From NCBI GenBank assembly GCA_030427725.1, contig JAUICV010000001.1:731298-795297 (forward strand): DNA of 64,000 nucleotides. The letters run 5' to 3'. How positions within the stretch are numbered: position 1 is the first letter of the stretch; the number at the start of each line of letters is the position of its first letter. Source of the DNA: Chlamydiia bacterium. Lineage in GTDB: Bacteria; Chlamydiota; Chlamydiia; Chlamydiales; GCA-2402025. The notes beneath the pieces are model-generated. The model ran no database searches. It was not told the origin of the DNA and saw only the letters and a program-made list of their open reading frames with translations. Below are positions 45,310 to 54,057 of the stretch, one piece after another. The translations under genes were made by a program, and so were the position numbers.

Positions 45310-47700
45310 ATGAATAAAAAACTCCTTCTTTATATAGCGCCAATTCTAATGGCAACAGTGCCTATGAAGCACACTTATTGTAATCAAGCAGTCTCAGAAG
45401 CCTACGACTATCGCAAGGTAGCTAGGATCAGAATTATGATCGAGAATCTGCCTACAGGTGCCCACTTCGACCAAAATCAAGTGATTAAAAAATTAGCCAC
45501 CAAAGAAGGAGACCCCTTCTCTCAGCTCACATTTGACCAAGATTTAAAAGCTTTATCTGAAGAATATGATCGCATAGAGCCTTCCTTTGATATGAAAAAT
45601 GGTGAGCTTTATATCACACTTAAAATTTGGCAAAAACCTAGAGTTCGATGCATTAAGTTTGAAGGTAACAAGAAATTTTCTTCGAAAAAGCTAAGAAAAG
45701 AACTTGGAATCAAGCCTTCAACAGTTTTTAACCGAGATGAATTTAACAAAGCTTTTAACAAGGTTAAAGAGTTTTACATTAAGAAGGGTTATTTCGAGTC
45801 TCATCTACAGTACGCAATTAAGCAAGTTGGGAAAGATAACGAGATTGAAATCATCGTAAAAGTTCATGAAGGTCGCTCAGGACATGTAAGTAATCTAAAA
45901 TTTGTTGGATTTACAAGTGCTGAAAAAAGCGAACTTCTTGAAATGATCCACACAAAAAAATACAACTTATTCACAAGCTGGCTTACGGGGCGAGGAATCT
46001 TTCACGAAGAAGCTCTAGAACAAGATAAATTGATCATCATCGACTTCCTTCAAAATAAAGGATATGCTGACGCTAGAGTTTCCATTGAAGTAAATGATGA
46101 TCCTGGAGGAGTTAACGTCGTAGTCAAAGCAGATAGAGGTGAGTTGTTTCACTTCGGTCAAGTTACCTTTACTGGAAACAAGCTTTATAGTGACAGTGAG
46201 GTTGACAAAGCCTTTAAAATTCATGATGGAAGCATTTACTCTCCTGAAGCTGTCAGAAACACAATACAAGCTATAAAAGATCTTTATGGAAAAAAAGGAT
46301 ACATAGAAGCCGATATTCAGTACTCACTACAATTGGTTCCGAATCTAAGAGTTTATAATATCCATTTCCAGATTGAAGAAAATGAACAATACAAAGTTGG
46401 AATGATTCGCGTTCTAGGGAACGTCCAAACAAACACAACCGTTATTTTACACGAATCCCTCCTAACTCCAGGTGAAACATTTGATTTAAGACGATTAAAA
46501 GCCACTCAACAACGTTTAGAGGCTATGGGCTATTTTAAATCTGTCAACGTTTACGCTGTTAAATCAAACGATGATAGGTCTCTTGGACCAAACTACCGAG
46601 ATGTTATTATTGAAGTTGATGAAACAACAACTGGTAACGCATCCCTTTTCTTTGGCTTTAGTTCTGTAGATTCAATTTTTGGAGGTCTGGATCTTGCTGA
46701 AAGCAACTTCAACTATAAAGGCCTAGGAAGTTTTTGGAGAGATGGTATTTCAGCTCTTAGAGGTGGTGGAGAATATGCGCACGCACGTATTAGCCTCGGT
46801 GATAAACAATCTTCTTACGGAATTTCTTGGTTAACCCCTTATTTTAGAGACACTCTGTGGAGAGTTGGATTTGATACATCTTATACAAACAGTAGACTGA
46901 TTGATGAAGATTATCATATCAATACCCTAGCTTTTTCGATTTTTGCAAACTATCCGATAACTGTTTTCTGGACCTATGGAAATCGGTTTAGAATTAAAAA
47001 TGCAATCATCGACATGCAAAACGATAAAAAAATCACAGATTTGAAAAACCAAGAAGATAACAGTGGTTTAGTATCAGGTGTTTCTACAAATTTAAATTAC
47101 GACTCAACAGACAACCCGTACAAACCCCATAGAGGACTAAGAACATCTATAGAGGGTGAAGTTGCCGTAGTCAGAAGACATTCCGAATCACAAAAAGTAT
47201 TCCCCTTTGCTAAGTTCACATGGATCAATAACTACTACTACCCTGTATGGAGAAAAGGAACCTTAAAAACTAGAATTGACGCTAAGTTTTTATACCCATT
47301 TGGAGGTAATGGCCAGTTTGATAATGTTCCAGTTAGTGAACGATTTTTCTTAGGCGGTGGAACAAGTGTTAGGGGTTACGACGACTTCAAAATTGGTCCT
47401 AAATTCTACGACAATGAAGGAAAGGTAACGAACAACCCAAAAGGGGGCCTCTCCTCTTTCTTATTCTCCGTAGAATATCTACAAAACATCTACAAGCCAA
47501 TCGATGGCTTTGTTTTCTTCGATAGTGGATCTGTTAGTGACTCAGAGTTCAGTATGGGTACACTTAGAATGTCCTATGGAGTGGGACTTAGATTAGAGAT
47601 TAACGCAAGAATGCCTGTAACTGTTGGTTACGGTTTTCCAATCAACCCGGGAGATAACCCACAAAGAAGATTTTTCTTTGCAATGGGTGGACAATTTTAA
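45310..47700 (+). CDS. bamA: Outer-membrane assembly factor BamA (Omp85)
   Basis: BamA inserts beta-barrel proteins into the outer membrane. A signal peptide (KKLLLYIAPILMATVPMKHTYC) is followed by five POTRA repeats across about residues 30-430, for example VRCIKFEGNKKFSSKKLRKEL and FHFGQVTFTGNKLYSDSEV. The C-terminal barrel contains the family's FFLGGGTSVRGYDD lid loop and ends in AMGGQF. Length is 796. It starts the run bamA-skp-lpxD, matching chlamydial order, and would assemble the barrel proteins encoded at 15632 and 33890. Confidence 0.96.
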   Translation: MNKKLLLYIAPILMATVPMKHTYCNQAVSEAYDYRKVARIRIMIENLPTGAHFDQNQVIKKLATKEGDPFSQLTFDQDLKALSEEYDRIEPSFDMKNGELYITLKIWQKPRVRCIKFEGNKKFSSKKLRKELGIKPSTVFNRDEFNKAFNKVKEFYIKKGYFESHLQYAIKQVGKDNEIEIIVKVHEGRSGHVSNLKFVGFTSAEKSELLEMIHTKKYNLFTSWLTGRGIFHEEALEQDKLIIIDFLQNKGYADARVSIEVNDDPGGVNVVVKADRGELFHFGQVTFTGNKLYSDSEVDKAFKIHDGSIYSPEAVRNTIQAIKDLYGKKGYIEADIQYSLQLVPNLRVYNIHFQIEENEQYKVGMIRVLGNVQTNTTVILHESLLTPGETFDLRRLKATQQRLEAMGYFKSVNVYAVKSNDDRSLGPNYRDVIIEVDETTTGNASLFFGFSSVDSIFGGLDLAESNFNYKGLGSFWRDGISALRGGGEYAHARISLGDKQSSYGISWLTPYFRDTLWRVGFDTSYTNSRLIDEDYHINTLAFSIFANYPITVFWTYGNRFRIKNAIIDMQNDKKITDLKNQEDNSGLVSGVSTNLNYDSTDNPYKPHRGLRTSIEGEVAVVRRHSESQKVFPFAKFTWINNYYYPVWRKGTLKTRIDAKFLYPFGGNGQFDNVPVSERFFLGGGTSVRGYDDFKIGPKFYDNEGKVTNNPKGGLSSFLFSVEYLQNIYKPIDGFVFFDSGSVSDSEFSMGTLRMSYGVGLRLEINARMPVTVGYGFPINPGDNPQRRFFFAMGGQF

Positions 47701-47749
47701 TTATAACTCACCGTTGGCAACAACGTTGTAAATTTGACAGGAGAAAATC

Positions 47750-48319
47750 ATGAAACGTATTAAGTATTTGGCTGCAGCGATTATTGCTACACTAGCTTTT
47801 ACCTCAACCCCTCTTTCGGCTGCTGAAAAAGAGTCAAAGATAGGGATTGTTAACTTTTCACAATGTGTTGCGGAATCAAAACTTGGAAAAGCTGAACAAG
47901 AATCCGTTGAAAATGTTAAAAATCAGATCACATCTCTTATCAAAGATATTGAACAACAACTTACAGATCTTTCTACTAAATTCAATGATGCTGATTATCT
48001 AGATGGACTTTCTCCCGAAGGTGAACAGGAATTAAAAGCAAAATTCCAAACACTTAAAGAAGAGCATAGTCGCTACCAAGCTCAATTTTATCAAGTGATG
48101 CAACAAGCTAACATGAAACTATACCAGACAGTATCTAGCTATGTAAATTTAGCAACAAAAAAGATTGCTGATAGTAAAAAGCTTTCTCTTGTTATCAATA
48201 AAGACGCTTGTTTTTCTTTCGATAATAGTTTTGACATAACAGCTTTGGTAATTGATGAGATGGATCGCTCTTTTGAAAGCCAATCAAAAGAAGCAAAACA
48301 AACAACCGAAAGTAAGTAA
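47750..48319 (+). CDS. skp: Periplasmic chaperone Skp/OmpH
   Basis: Skp holds unfolded outer-membrane proteins in the periplasm. After a signal peptide (IKYLAAAIIATLAFTSTPLSA) comes the family's KIGIVNFSQCVAESKLGK segment and then a long coiled coil (about residues 45-130) forming the tentacles. Length is 189. AGGAG lies upstream of the ATG. Position between bamA and lpxD is the usual one. Confidence 0.93.
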   Translation: MKRIKYLAAAIIATLAFTSTPLSAAEKESKIGIVNFSQCVAESKLGKAEQESVENVKNQITSLIKDIEQQLTDLSTKFNDADYLDGLSPEGEQELKAKFQTLKEEHSRYQAQFYQVMQQANMKLYQTVSSYVNLATKKIADSKKLSLVINKDACFSFDNSFDITALVIDEMDRSFESQSKEAKQTTESK

Positions 48320-48343
48320 TCTATATAAAGGCTTAGACGTAGC

Positions 48344-49411
48344 ATGTCAGACAAAACCTCTTACTCACTTAAAGAGCTAGCGACACTAACAAACAGTGAC
48401 TACTTGGGGGATCCTGAGTTTATCGTGTCAGGAGTAAGTAGCTTAGATTTAGCTACGTCAACAGACGTTTCGTTTCTATCAAACCCAAGATATGCACCAG
48501 AGCTTACTAGCACACAGGCTGGGATTGTCTGTATTGATAAAGAAACCAAAGCGCCAGAAAATAAAAACTTTCTTGTATCTGAAATGCCATCAAAGGCATT
48601 TCAGATCATAACCGATCTTCTAATCCCGGATATGCCAACAGGCTTTGTAAATATCCATCCTACAGCTGTAATTCATGAGTCAGCTAAAGTCCATCCGTCG
48701 GCTCAAATTGGACCAAACACTACAATTGACCAAAATGTATCAATCGGAAAAAACACTAAGATCTCCTCTAATGTATCTATTAATGCTGGTACACAAGTTG
48801 GAGACGACTGCCAAATTCACTCTAATGTAACTATAAGAGAAAGATCTCTCTTGCATAATCGAGTTATTTTACAACCTGGATGTGTTATTGGATCTTGTGG
48901 TTTTGGATACATCACAAGCAAAGAAGGCAAACATCAAAAAATCAGACAATTGGGCATTGTTATTTTAGAAGATGATGTTGAAATAGGATCAAATACAACC
49001 ATCGATAGAGCCAGATTCGCAAGCACTACCATTAAACAAGGGACAAAGATCGATAACCTTGTTCAGATCGGTCACAATGTTTGTTTAGGAAAACATAATA
49101 TTGTTGTCGCTCAAACTGGTATTGCAGGCTCAACAAAGACTGGTGATTATGTCATTATAGGAGCCCAAGTTGGAATCACAGGTCATATAGAGATTACAAG
49201 TCACTGCCAGATAGCCACAAAAAGTGGTGTTTCAAAGAGTCTTAAAACAAGTGGAGCCTATGGAGGCGTCCCTGCGGTTCCTTTCAATGAATTCAATGCC
49301 CATAGAGTTCACGTAAAAAGACTTCCTAAATATGCTCAAAAAATTAAAGACCTTGAAAAAGAGCTAGAAGAGCTCAAACTCAGCATAAAAAATCTAACAA
49401 CCTCACACTAA
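48344..49411 (+). CDS. lpxD: UDP-3-O-acylglucosamine N-acyltransferase
   Basis: LpxD adds the second acyl chain in lipid A synthesis, using acyl-ACP. The N-terminal uridine-binding domain (residues 1-100) precedes a left-handed beta helix of hexapeptide repeats, including [20 protein letters not shown]. The catalytic His lies in [10 protein letters not shown]. The C-terminal helix (from [20 protein letters not shown]) is normal for trimeric LpxD. Length is 355. Confidence 0.95.
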   Translation: MSDKTSYSLKELATLTNSDYLGDPEFIVSGVSSLDLATSTDVSFLSNPRYAPELTSTQAGIVCIDKETKAPENKNFLVSEMPSKAFQIITDLLIPDMPTGFVNIHPTAVIHESAKVHPSAQIGPNTTIDQNVSIGKNTKISSNVSINAGTQVGDDCQIHSNVTIRERSLLHNRVILQPGCVIGSCGFGYITSKEGKHQKIRQLGIVILEDDVEIGSNTTIDRARFASTTIKQGTKIDNLVQIGHNVCLGKHNIVVAQTGIAGSTKTGDYVIIGAQVGITGHIEITSHCQIATKSGVSKSLKTSGAYGGVPAVPFNEFNAHRVHVKRLPKYAQKIKDLEKELEELKLSIKNLTTSH

Positions 49412-49449
49412 AGAAGTTGAATTATTACTTGTAATTTAACCTCGTTACA

Positions 49450-49487
49450 ACTAACTTCAAGTTAGAGGGCGGAGGATGTTAACCTCC
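49450..49487 (+). promoter_or_regulatory. Two small hairpins in the corA leader
   Basis: CTAAC-TTCAA-GTTAG and GGAGG-ATGTTAA-CCTCC (49471-49487) follow each other just before the CorA gene. The second pairs a strong ribosome-binding sequence with its complement, and a minimal frame ATG TTA ACC TCC TAA begins inside it at 49476. A regulatory role is speculative. Confidence 0.35.
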
Positions 49488-49497
49488 TAATAGTCAG

Positions 49498-50421
49498 ATG
49501 ATTACATATTATCTTAAAAACAATCAAGATGAAGGCTTTTCGACACTCAGTGAGCCATGTAGTGGATGTTGGATCCATATTGACCACGCAAACTCTGAAG
49601 ACATTCAAGAAGTAGCTGACCTAACTAATTTAAACCAAGAGGACCTGCTAGACTGTTTAGATCGCTTCGAGGTGCCACGGATTGAAAAAATTTCAGACCA
49701 TATTATTATTTTTGTAAGACATCCTACTCAAAGTAGAGAGTCTGGGCTATTTACCTCGACTTTTGCTATCATTATCACTAAAGACTACTTTATAACGGTT
49801 AGCCCCACGCATAGCTCTTTAGCTAAAAATTTGGTAGATCAAATCCCCCCACTAACAACCTTTCAAACAGCAAAATTTCTGATTTATATCCTTTTGAAAA
49901 TCACCCAAGATTTCACCTTAAATATTAAGCGAATAAGAGCAAGCGTATTGCAGCAAGAAAAAGAGCTTTCTCACATTGAAAGTGAAGATATCATCAACTT
50001 AACAATTAACGAAGAAAACCTTAATCAGTACCTATCTACCCTTTTACCCCTGAGGGCTGTTCTAGAGTCTATAAATTCAGGTAAATACACAATTTTACAT
50101 GAAAAAGATCAAGATCTTCTCGACGATCTTTTGAACGCTTCGATCCAGTCTGAAGACCTATGCTCAATTAATTTAAGAAGTATCAGATCTCTTAGAGACT
50201 CTTACCAAATTCTTTTCACAAATCAATTAAATAAAACCATAAAACTACTGACTGCCTTAACAATTATCTTAAGCATCCCAACAATGATAGCTTCTCTATA
50301 TGGAATGAATGTCAGTTTGCCTTTAGAAAAAAACCCTCAAGCCTTTTTATTTATCTCTTTTTTCATCATAATGGTGTCCGTAATCTCATATTATATCTTC
50401 CAAAGAAGACGATGGTTATAA
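49498..50421 (+). CDS. CorA-family divalent cation transporter
   Basis: CorA proteins form pentameric Mg2+ channels in the inner membrane. The signature YGMN follows the first of two C-terminal membrane segments (LLTALTIILSIPTMIASLYGMN; AFLFISFFIIMVSVISYYIF). The rest of the 307 residues is the large cytoplasmic funnel with a long helix region around residues 140-260. Mg2+ is the usual ion; Co2+, Ni2+ or Zn2+ cannot be excluded. It overlaps the SET-domain gene by 10 bases, so the two are likely translated together. Confidence 0.9.
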   Translation: MITYYLKNNQDEGFSTLSEPCSGCWIHIDHANSEDIQEVADLTNLNQEDLLDCLDRFEVPRIEKISDHIIIFVRHPTQSRESGLFTSTFAIIITKDYFITVSPTHSSLAKNLVDQIPPLTTFQTAKFLIYILLKITQDFTLNIKRIRASVLQQEKELSHIESEDIINLTINEENLNQYLSTLLPLRAVLESINSGKYTILHEKDQDLLDDLLNASIQSEDLCSINLRSIRSLRDSYQILFTNQLNKTIKLLTALTIILSIPTMIASLYGMNVSLPLEKNPQAFLFISFFIIMVSVISYYIFQRRRWL

Positions 50422-50972
50422 ACGCACCTGAGATAGAAATAAAACACAAATTCAATTTTACTCCTCGATTACTTTTTGAACATGATGATGAACAAAAACT
50501 TATCTATTTAGCTGCCCAAAAAAATATCGATGAGTTCCCAAACGATTCTAAATATAGTCTTGAGTCCATACAAACAAACATCCTACCATTTGTTACGGTG
50601 CGCTATATAAATGAAAAATCTGGCTACGGACTCTTTACTTTACGATCTTTTAAGAAGGGAGAGTATATTGGAGAATACTCTGGAATGATCACCAAAAACA
50701 GAGAGTATCTAAGACTTAACAACTACCTTCACCTCTACCCTTTTAAAACAACCGATGGAAGACACTATTCTATCGATGCTGAGAAACACGGGAACCATAC
50801 GAGATTTATAAATCACAGTTTTAAGCCAAATCTCGATAAAAAATTTGTTGTTTTTGATGGAATGTTTCATCTAATTTTTATTCTCAATCAAGATATCCCA
50901 GCTAATACTCAATTAAGTTTTGACTATGGGAAGAACTATTGGCACTTAAGAGGGCCTCCTGAAATTTACTGA
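50412..50972 (+). CDS. SET-domain protein (putative protein lysine methyltransferase)
   Basis: SET domains methylate lysines using S-adenosylmethionine. The motifs are GYGLFTLRSFKKGEYIGEYSG, then RFINHSFKPN (the conserved NHS knot) and LSFDYGKNYW. The domain fills residues 60-180, with no post-SET cysteines. Chlamydiae secrete a SET protein (NUE in C. trachomatis) that modifies histones; whether this is its counterpart needs comparison. An alternative is methylation of a bacterial protein such as a histone-like protein. It overlaps the CorA gene by 10 bases and lies directly upstream of the NEL remnant. Confidence 0.85.
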   Translation: MVINAPEIEIKHKFNFTPRLLFEHDDEQKLIYLAAQKNIDEFPNDSKYSLESIQTNILPFVTVRYINEKSGYGLFTLRSFKKGEYIGEYSGMITKNREYLRLNNYLHLYPFKTTDGRHYSIDAEKHGNHTRFINHSFKPNLDKKFVVFDGMFHLIFILNQDIPANTQLSFDYGKNYWHLRGPPEIY

Positions 50973-50981
50973 TAATCGACA

Positions 50982-51041
50982 AATTACAAACTGGGTTTGA
51001 AAGAGCTATCACAAGGCCTTCTAGATTTAGATAATCTTTGA
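50982..51041 (+). pseudogene. Remnant 3' end of a second LRR-NEL effector
   Basis: Ten bases after the SET stop codon an open stretch reads NYKLGLKELSQGLLDLDNL, then a stop. It aligns without gaps to the last residues of the intact effector, NYKQGLKDLSKSLLDLDNL, and the DNA match runs to the TGATTTT after the stop. The upstream part of that copy is gone. Together with the intact gene it indicates a duplicated effector locus of which one copy was deleted. Confidence 0.8.
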
Positions 51042-51285
51042 TTTTCTGATGTAGTTATAAAAAAAATATTGTTTTTTACTCAGTGAGAGAACGTGCGTAT
51101 CTAAACCAAAATCATCCTCCAGCCAACAACCATCATTACGTTTATTTAATCAAATAAAATTTATAATTTTTAATCAGTCGTTATTAAAAAGAAACACAAA
51201 CTATACATAAAATGTTTTTATACAAAAAAAATATTGATTTCACTTATAATAGACAAATTTAAATCTTTAAACAAAGGTAACTTTA
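51042..51285. other. AT-rich leader of the NEL effector gene
   Basis: This 244-base stretch lies between the remnant and the intact effector. It is extremely AT-rich from 51140 on. I see no gene; the promoter should be here but no pair of boxes is convincing. Confidence 0.5.
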
Positions 51286-52995
51286 ATGAATATTAGCTCT
51301 AGTTTAGAACGGATATGTATGTTTATTGTTCTAGATATACCTAATGCCATAATTGACCGATTCAAAAGTTTTTATGTATTTTTATCGAAATTGATTCATA
51401 GAAACAACGAGAACCCAAAACGTCATGATTTGAATAATGTTGTTTGTGTTTCCAATCAAGCAAGCACTCCAAGCGATGTAACCCCTAGAATTTCTCAAGT
51501 TTTCAAGGAAACTTATGACTTGGATACCTGGGTACGTTCACAATCAAATATTGCTACTGCTCTAGAAGCAAAAGAAAGAATCAAACACTGCATACAAACA
51601 AGTTCCGATCAGCTAGATCTATCACATTTAAGGCTCACATCTCTACCAGATAGCATCGGAAAACTTACTCACTTAAAGGTGTTGGATCTTATAGGCACTC
51701 AACTATCCAGCCTTCCTGATTCCTTAGGCGATCTTACTAACTTGCAACGCTTGGAACTTTCAGAAACTCGACTATCCAGACTTCCTGAATCATTTGGCAA
51801 CCTTACTAACTTGCCGCGCTTATATCTTTCCAGAACACAAATATCCAGCCTTCCTGAGTCCTTAGGCAATCTCACTAACTTGACGCACTTAGATCTTTCA
51901 AACACTCCATTAGAGTCACTTCCTGAGTCCTTAGGCAATCTTACTAACTTGACGCGCTTAGATCTTTCCAGAACACAAATATCCAGCCTTCCAGAGACCA
52001 TCTTTAACCTTCCCTCTTCATGTACAATAAATCTTGATCTAAACCAGTTCTCACAAAGAGTTCAGGACAATTTAAGAGCTGTTACATCAGCTGAAGGCTA
52101 TAGTGGTCCTCGTTTTATTCTTCGTTTTGTTCTTAGTACGAACACTGTTGAAACGACAAGATATTCTTCTGTTGCAGAGTATTCTTCTGTTGCAGAGTCA
52201 ATTAAAGCTATAGTTGAAAAGGCTGAAGAACAAAAAAGTGAACAAGCCATTAATACGTTAGTTACAAATCTGACAACAGAAGTAAATGAAGAACAGAAAA
52301 ATCACCTAAATATATGGCTTGGAAGACTTTTTGAAACAGCTACCGCAAAAGGAGCTAAACAAAAACAGTTCTTTAAAAACGTACTTACTTTTTTAGAAAA
52401 AATTTCTGAAAACAGAGATCTTAGAGAGCTCCTATATAGTAATGTGCGAGAAGCTTGTGAAACATGTGGAGATAGAGTCGCTCTATCGTACTTACACATG
52501 GATCTTCAAATGAAGTTACATTCTCTAGCCAATTCAAATTCTCAAGGCATTGCTAAGTTTTTAATCCGAGGGCCTTATCTTTTAGACCATTTAGAAAAGC
52601 ATGCCTCTAATATAGTCCCGACTCTTAGATTTACTGACCCTCTAGAGGTTTATCTAGGTCTACCGATTATTTTTAAAGAGGAATTTCAGCTGCCTATCGC
52701 TTTAGATGAAATGCTCTATTATAGATTTAGCGGACTCACAGATGATCACATATCTATGGTCAGAGACGACCTTAACGCTAAGATAGCTGATAAAGATGCT
52801 TTTTTAGATTTCCTAGTTGAGCAACCTAAATGGTTAAAGGTGTTAGAAGCAAATCGAGGCTCTGAATTTAAAAAATTAAAAGAGACTCGAGATGAAGAAG
52901 CCTCCGATTTTGAAAAAGCAGCTGATGCTTTGGTAAATTACAAACAAGGCTTGAAAGACCTATCTAAATCACTTCTAGACTTAGATAATCTTTGA
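51286..52995 (+). CDS. LRR-NEL type E3 ubiquitin ligase effector
   Basis: The protein (569 residues) has the IpaH/SspH architecture. Residues 110-248 are leucine-rich repeats of 23 residues (LxxLPESLGNLTNLxxLDLS). The C-terminal part from about 290 is a NEL ubiquitin-ligase domain. The catalytic CxD motif is CGD at Cys394-Asp396 in ETCGDRVALSYLHMDLQ. Further NEL blocks follow in order: LRFTDPLEVYLGLPIIFKEE, LPIALDEMLYYRFSGLT and LVEQPKWLKVLEANRGSEF. Such enzymes are injected into host cells by type III secretion and ubiquitinate host proteins chosen by the LRRs. The N-terminus has a hydrophobic segment (ICMFIVLDIPNAIIDRFKSF) but no cleavable signal. Repeats nearly identical at DNA level suggest recent LRR expansion. 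Confidence 0.88.
   Translation: MNISSSLERICMFIVLDIPNAIIDRFKSFYVFLSKLIHRNNENPKRHDLNNVVCVSNQASTPSDVTPRISQVFKETYDLDTWVRSQSNIATALEAKERIKHCIQTSSDQLDLSHLRLTSLPDSIGKLTHLKVLDLIGTQLSSLPDSLGDLTNLQRLELSETRLSRLPESFGNLTNLPRLYLSRTQISSLPESLGNLTNLTHLDLSNTPLESLPESLGNLTNLTRLDLSRTQISSLPETIFNLPSSCTINLDLNQFSQRVQDNLRAVTSAEGYSGPRFILRFVLSTNTVETTRYSSVAEYSSVAESIKAIVEKAEEQKSEQAINTLVTNLTTEVNEEQKNHLNIWLGRLFETATAKGAKQKQFFKNVLTFLEKISENRDLRELLYSNVREACETCGDRVALSYLHMDLQMKLHSLANSNSQGIAKFLIRGPYLLDHLEKHASNIVPTLRFTDPLEVYLGLPIIFKEEFQLPIALDEMLYYRFSGLTDDHISMVRDDLNAKIADKDAFLDFLVEQPKWLKVLEANRGSEFKKLKETRDEEASDFEKAADALVNYKQGLKDLSKSLLDLDNL
52162..52197 (+). repeat. 18-base tandem duplication in the NEL gene
   Basis: TATTCTTCTGTTGCAGAG occurs twice in a row, giving YSSVAEYSSVAE in the linker before the ligase domain. 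The two units are identical. Confidence 0.9.
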
Positions 52996-53030
52996 TTTTT
53001 TAGATTATGTGGAACGAATCGTTTAATAGT

Positions 53031-53062
53031 TATCTGGCATCTTAAAATAAAGATGCCAGATA
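53031..53062. terminator. Hairpin between convergent NEL and methyltransferase genes
   Basis: TATCTGGCATCTT (53031-53043) pairs perfectly with AAGATGCCAGATA (53050-53062) around a 6-base loop. No T tract follows on either strand; position between convergent genes suggests a transcript end. Confidence 0.6.
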
Positions 53063-53067
53063 TAACG

Positions 53068-54057
53068 TTAGACCATTTTCTCAATGACTATCACAAGAGC
53101 CTTGCTAAAAGGGTAATAGCGGCAAGTTTTTGGCACATCGACATCAATTTCTCTTTCGTGATACTCTAAATCAGGATTTGTGATGATGTGGTTTAGAAAC
53201 TTTTCGTCCTGATACTTAGATGTAGGATTGTCTAAATAACATGAAATCCTTGCGCCTTTATTTGCATGACTCTCTAGGCTCTTTTGCAGAAAGTCAAAAA
53301 ATCTATCCTGACTTTCATTGAAAGAAAACCCTTTCTCCAACGCCTGAGATTGTAGATTTTCTTCAAATTGTTTTTCAATTTCACTGTTAATAATTTTTTC
53401 ATCTCTAAGCTTATCAAGCATCATATCATATTGCTTCTGATCAATATTTCCACCTTCTTTAAGTTCATGAAAAAAGGGAAGATAATGATGGGGATCAACT
53501 TGTTCTTTATTTTTTAAGTGTGTGAAAAAATACTGGATATCCTCATCTGAGTATTTTAGGTCTTTCAAAAAGCTCATTTTAAGCTGTAAATTACTTACAA
53601 GTTTTTGCCCTTGTTCTAAAATCATATTACCAACGTTTCTCATGCCAACAATATCTTTAGCATCTTCTTGCTGATCCATAGGATAATCATCAAAAAATAT
53701 TGAATCGAAGGAGCCTAGTTTTTTTAGAGCATTTTGCCATGTATCTTCAACAATTTTTACATTTTTTTTGTCTTTAGCCCACTCTTTAGCCTTTTTGATA
53801 ACTTCTGGATGACACTCTACTATTGTATGGGACTGTGGATTATGAGATTGAATATAATCAGCTGAGTACCCACAACCAAATCCAATCTCTAAAACATCAC
53901 CTTTTGGCTTTAATTCATCGATAATGGCTTTCATATATGGTTTTTCCCATTCCATCATCACTTGAAACTCACCATCTTTCAAAAGAACTTCTTGTCCGAG
54001 TTCATCTTTAGTAAATTCCATTTTACAAGCAGGAGCTTTCTTCTTCCAAAAAAACAC
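53068..54057 (-). CDS. SAM-dependent methyltransferase, guanidinoacetate methyltransferase-like
   Basis: The N-terminal half resembles guanidinoacetate N-methyltransferase (GAMT/RMT2 group). It has VMMEWEKPYMKA at residues 33-44, the SAM site DVLEIGFGCGYS, HTIVECHPEV, and the active-site-like FDSIFFDDYP. After residue 130 a helical segment of about 110 residues interrupts the fold before the final strands (ARISCYLDNPTS ... TCRYYPFSKALVIVIEKM). That insertion is unlike the roughly 235-residue family members I know. Substrate is unknown. The gene lies in the accessory insert between lpxD and pdh. Confidence 0.7.
   Translation of the reverse strand: MFFWKKKAPACKMEFTKDELGQEVLLKDGEFQVMMEWEKPYMKAIIDELKPKGDVLEIGFGCGYSADYIQSHNPQSHTIVECHPEVIKKAKEWAKDKKNVKIVEDTWQNALKKLGSFDSIFFDDYPMDQQEDAKDIVGMRNVGNMILEQGQKLVSNLQLKMSFLKDLKYSDEDIQYFFTHLKNKEQVDPHHYLPFFHELKEGGNIDQKQYDMMLDKLRDEKIINSEIEKQFEENLQSQALEKGFSFNESQDRFFDFLQKSLESHANKGARISCYLDNPTSKYQDEKFLNHIITNPDLEYHEREIDVDVPKTCRYYPFSKALVIVIEKMV

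Noticed and set aside
51699..52001. 100-codon antisense frame over the leucine-rich repeats, and the array as a possible CRISPR
   Set aside because: The regularity comes from the 69-base LRR unit in the sense frame. There are no unique spacers between identical short repeats, so it is not a CRISPR array.
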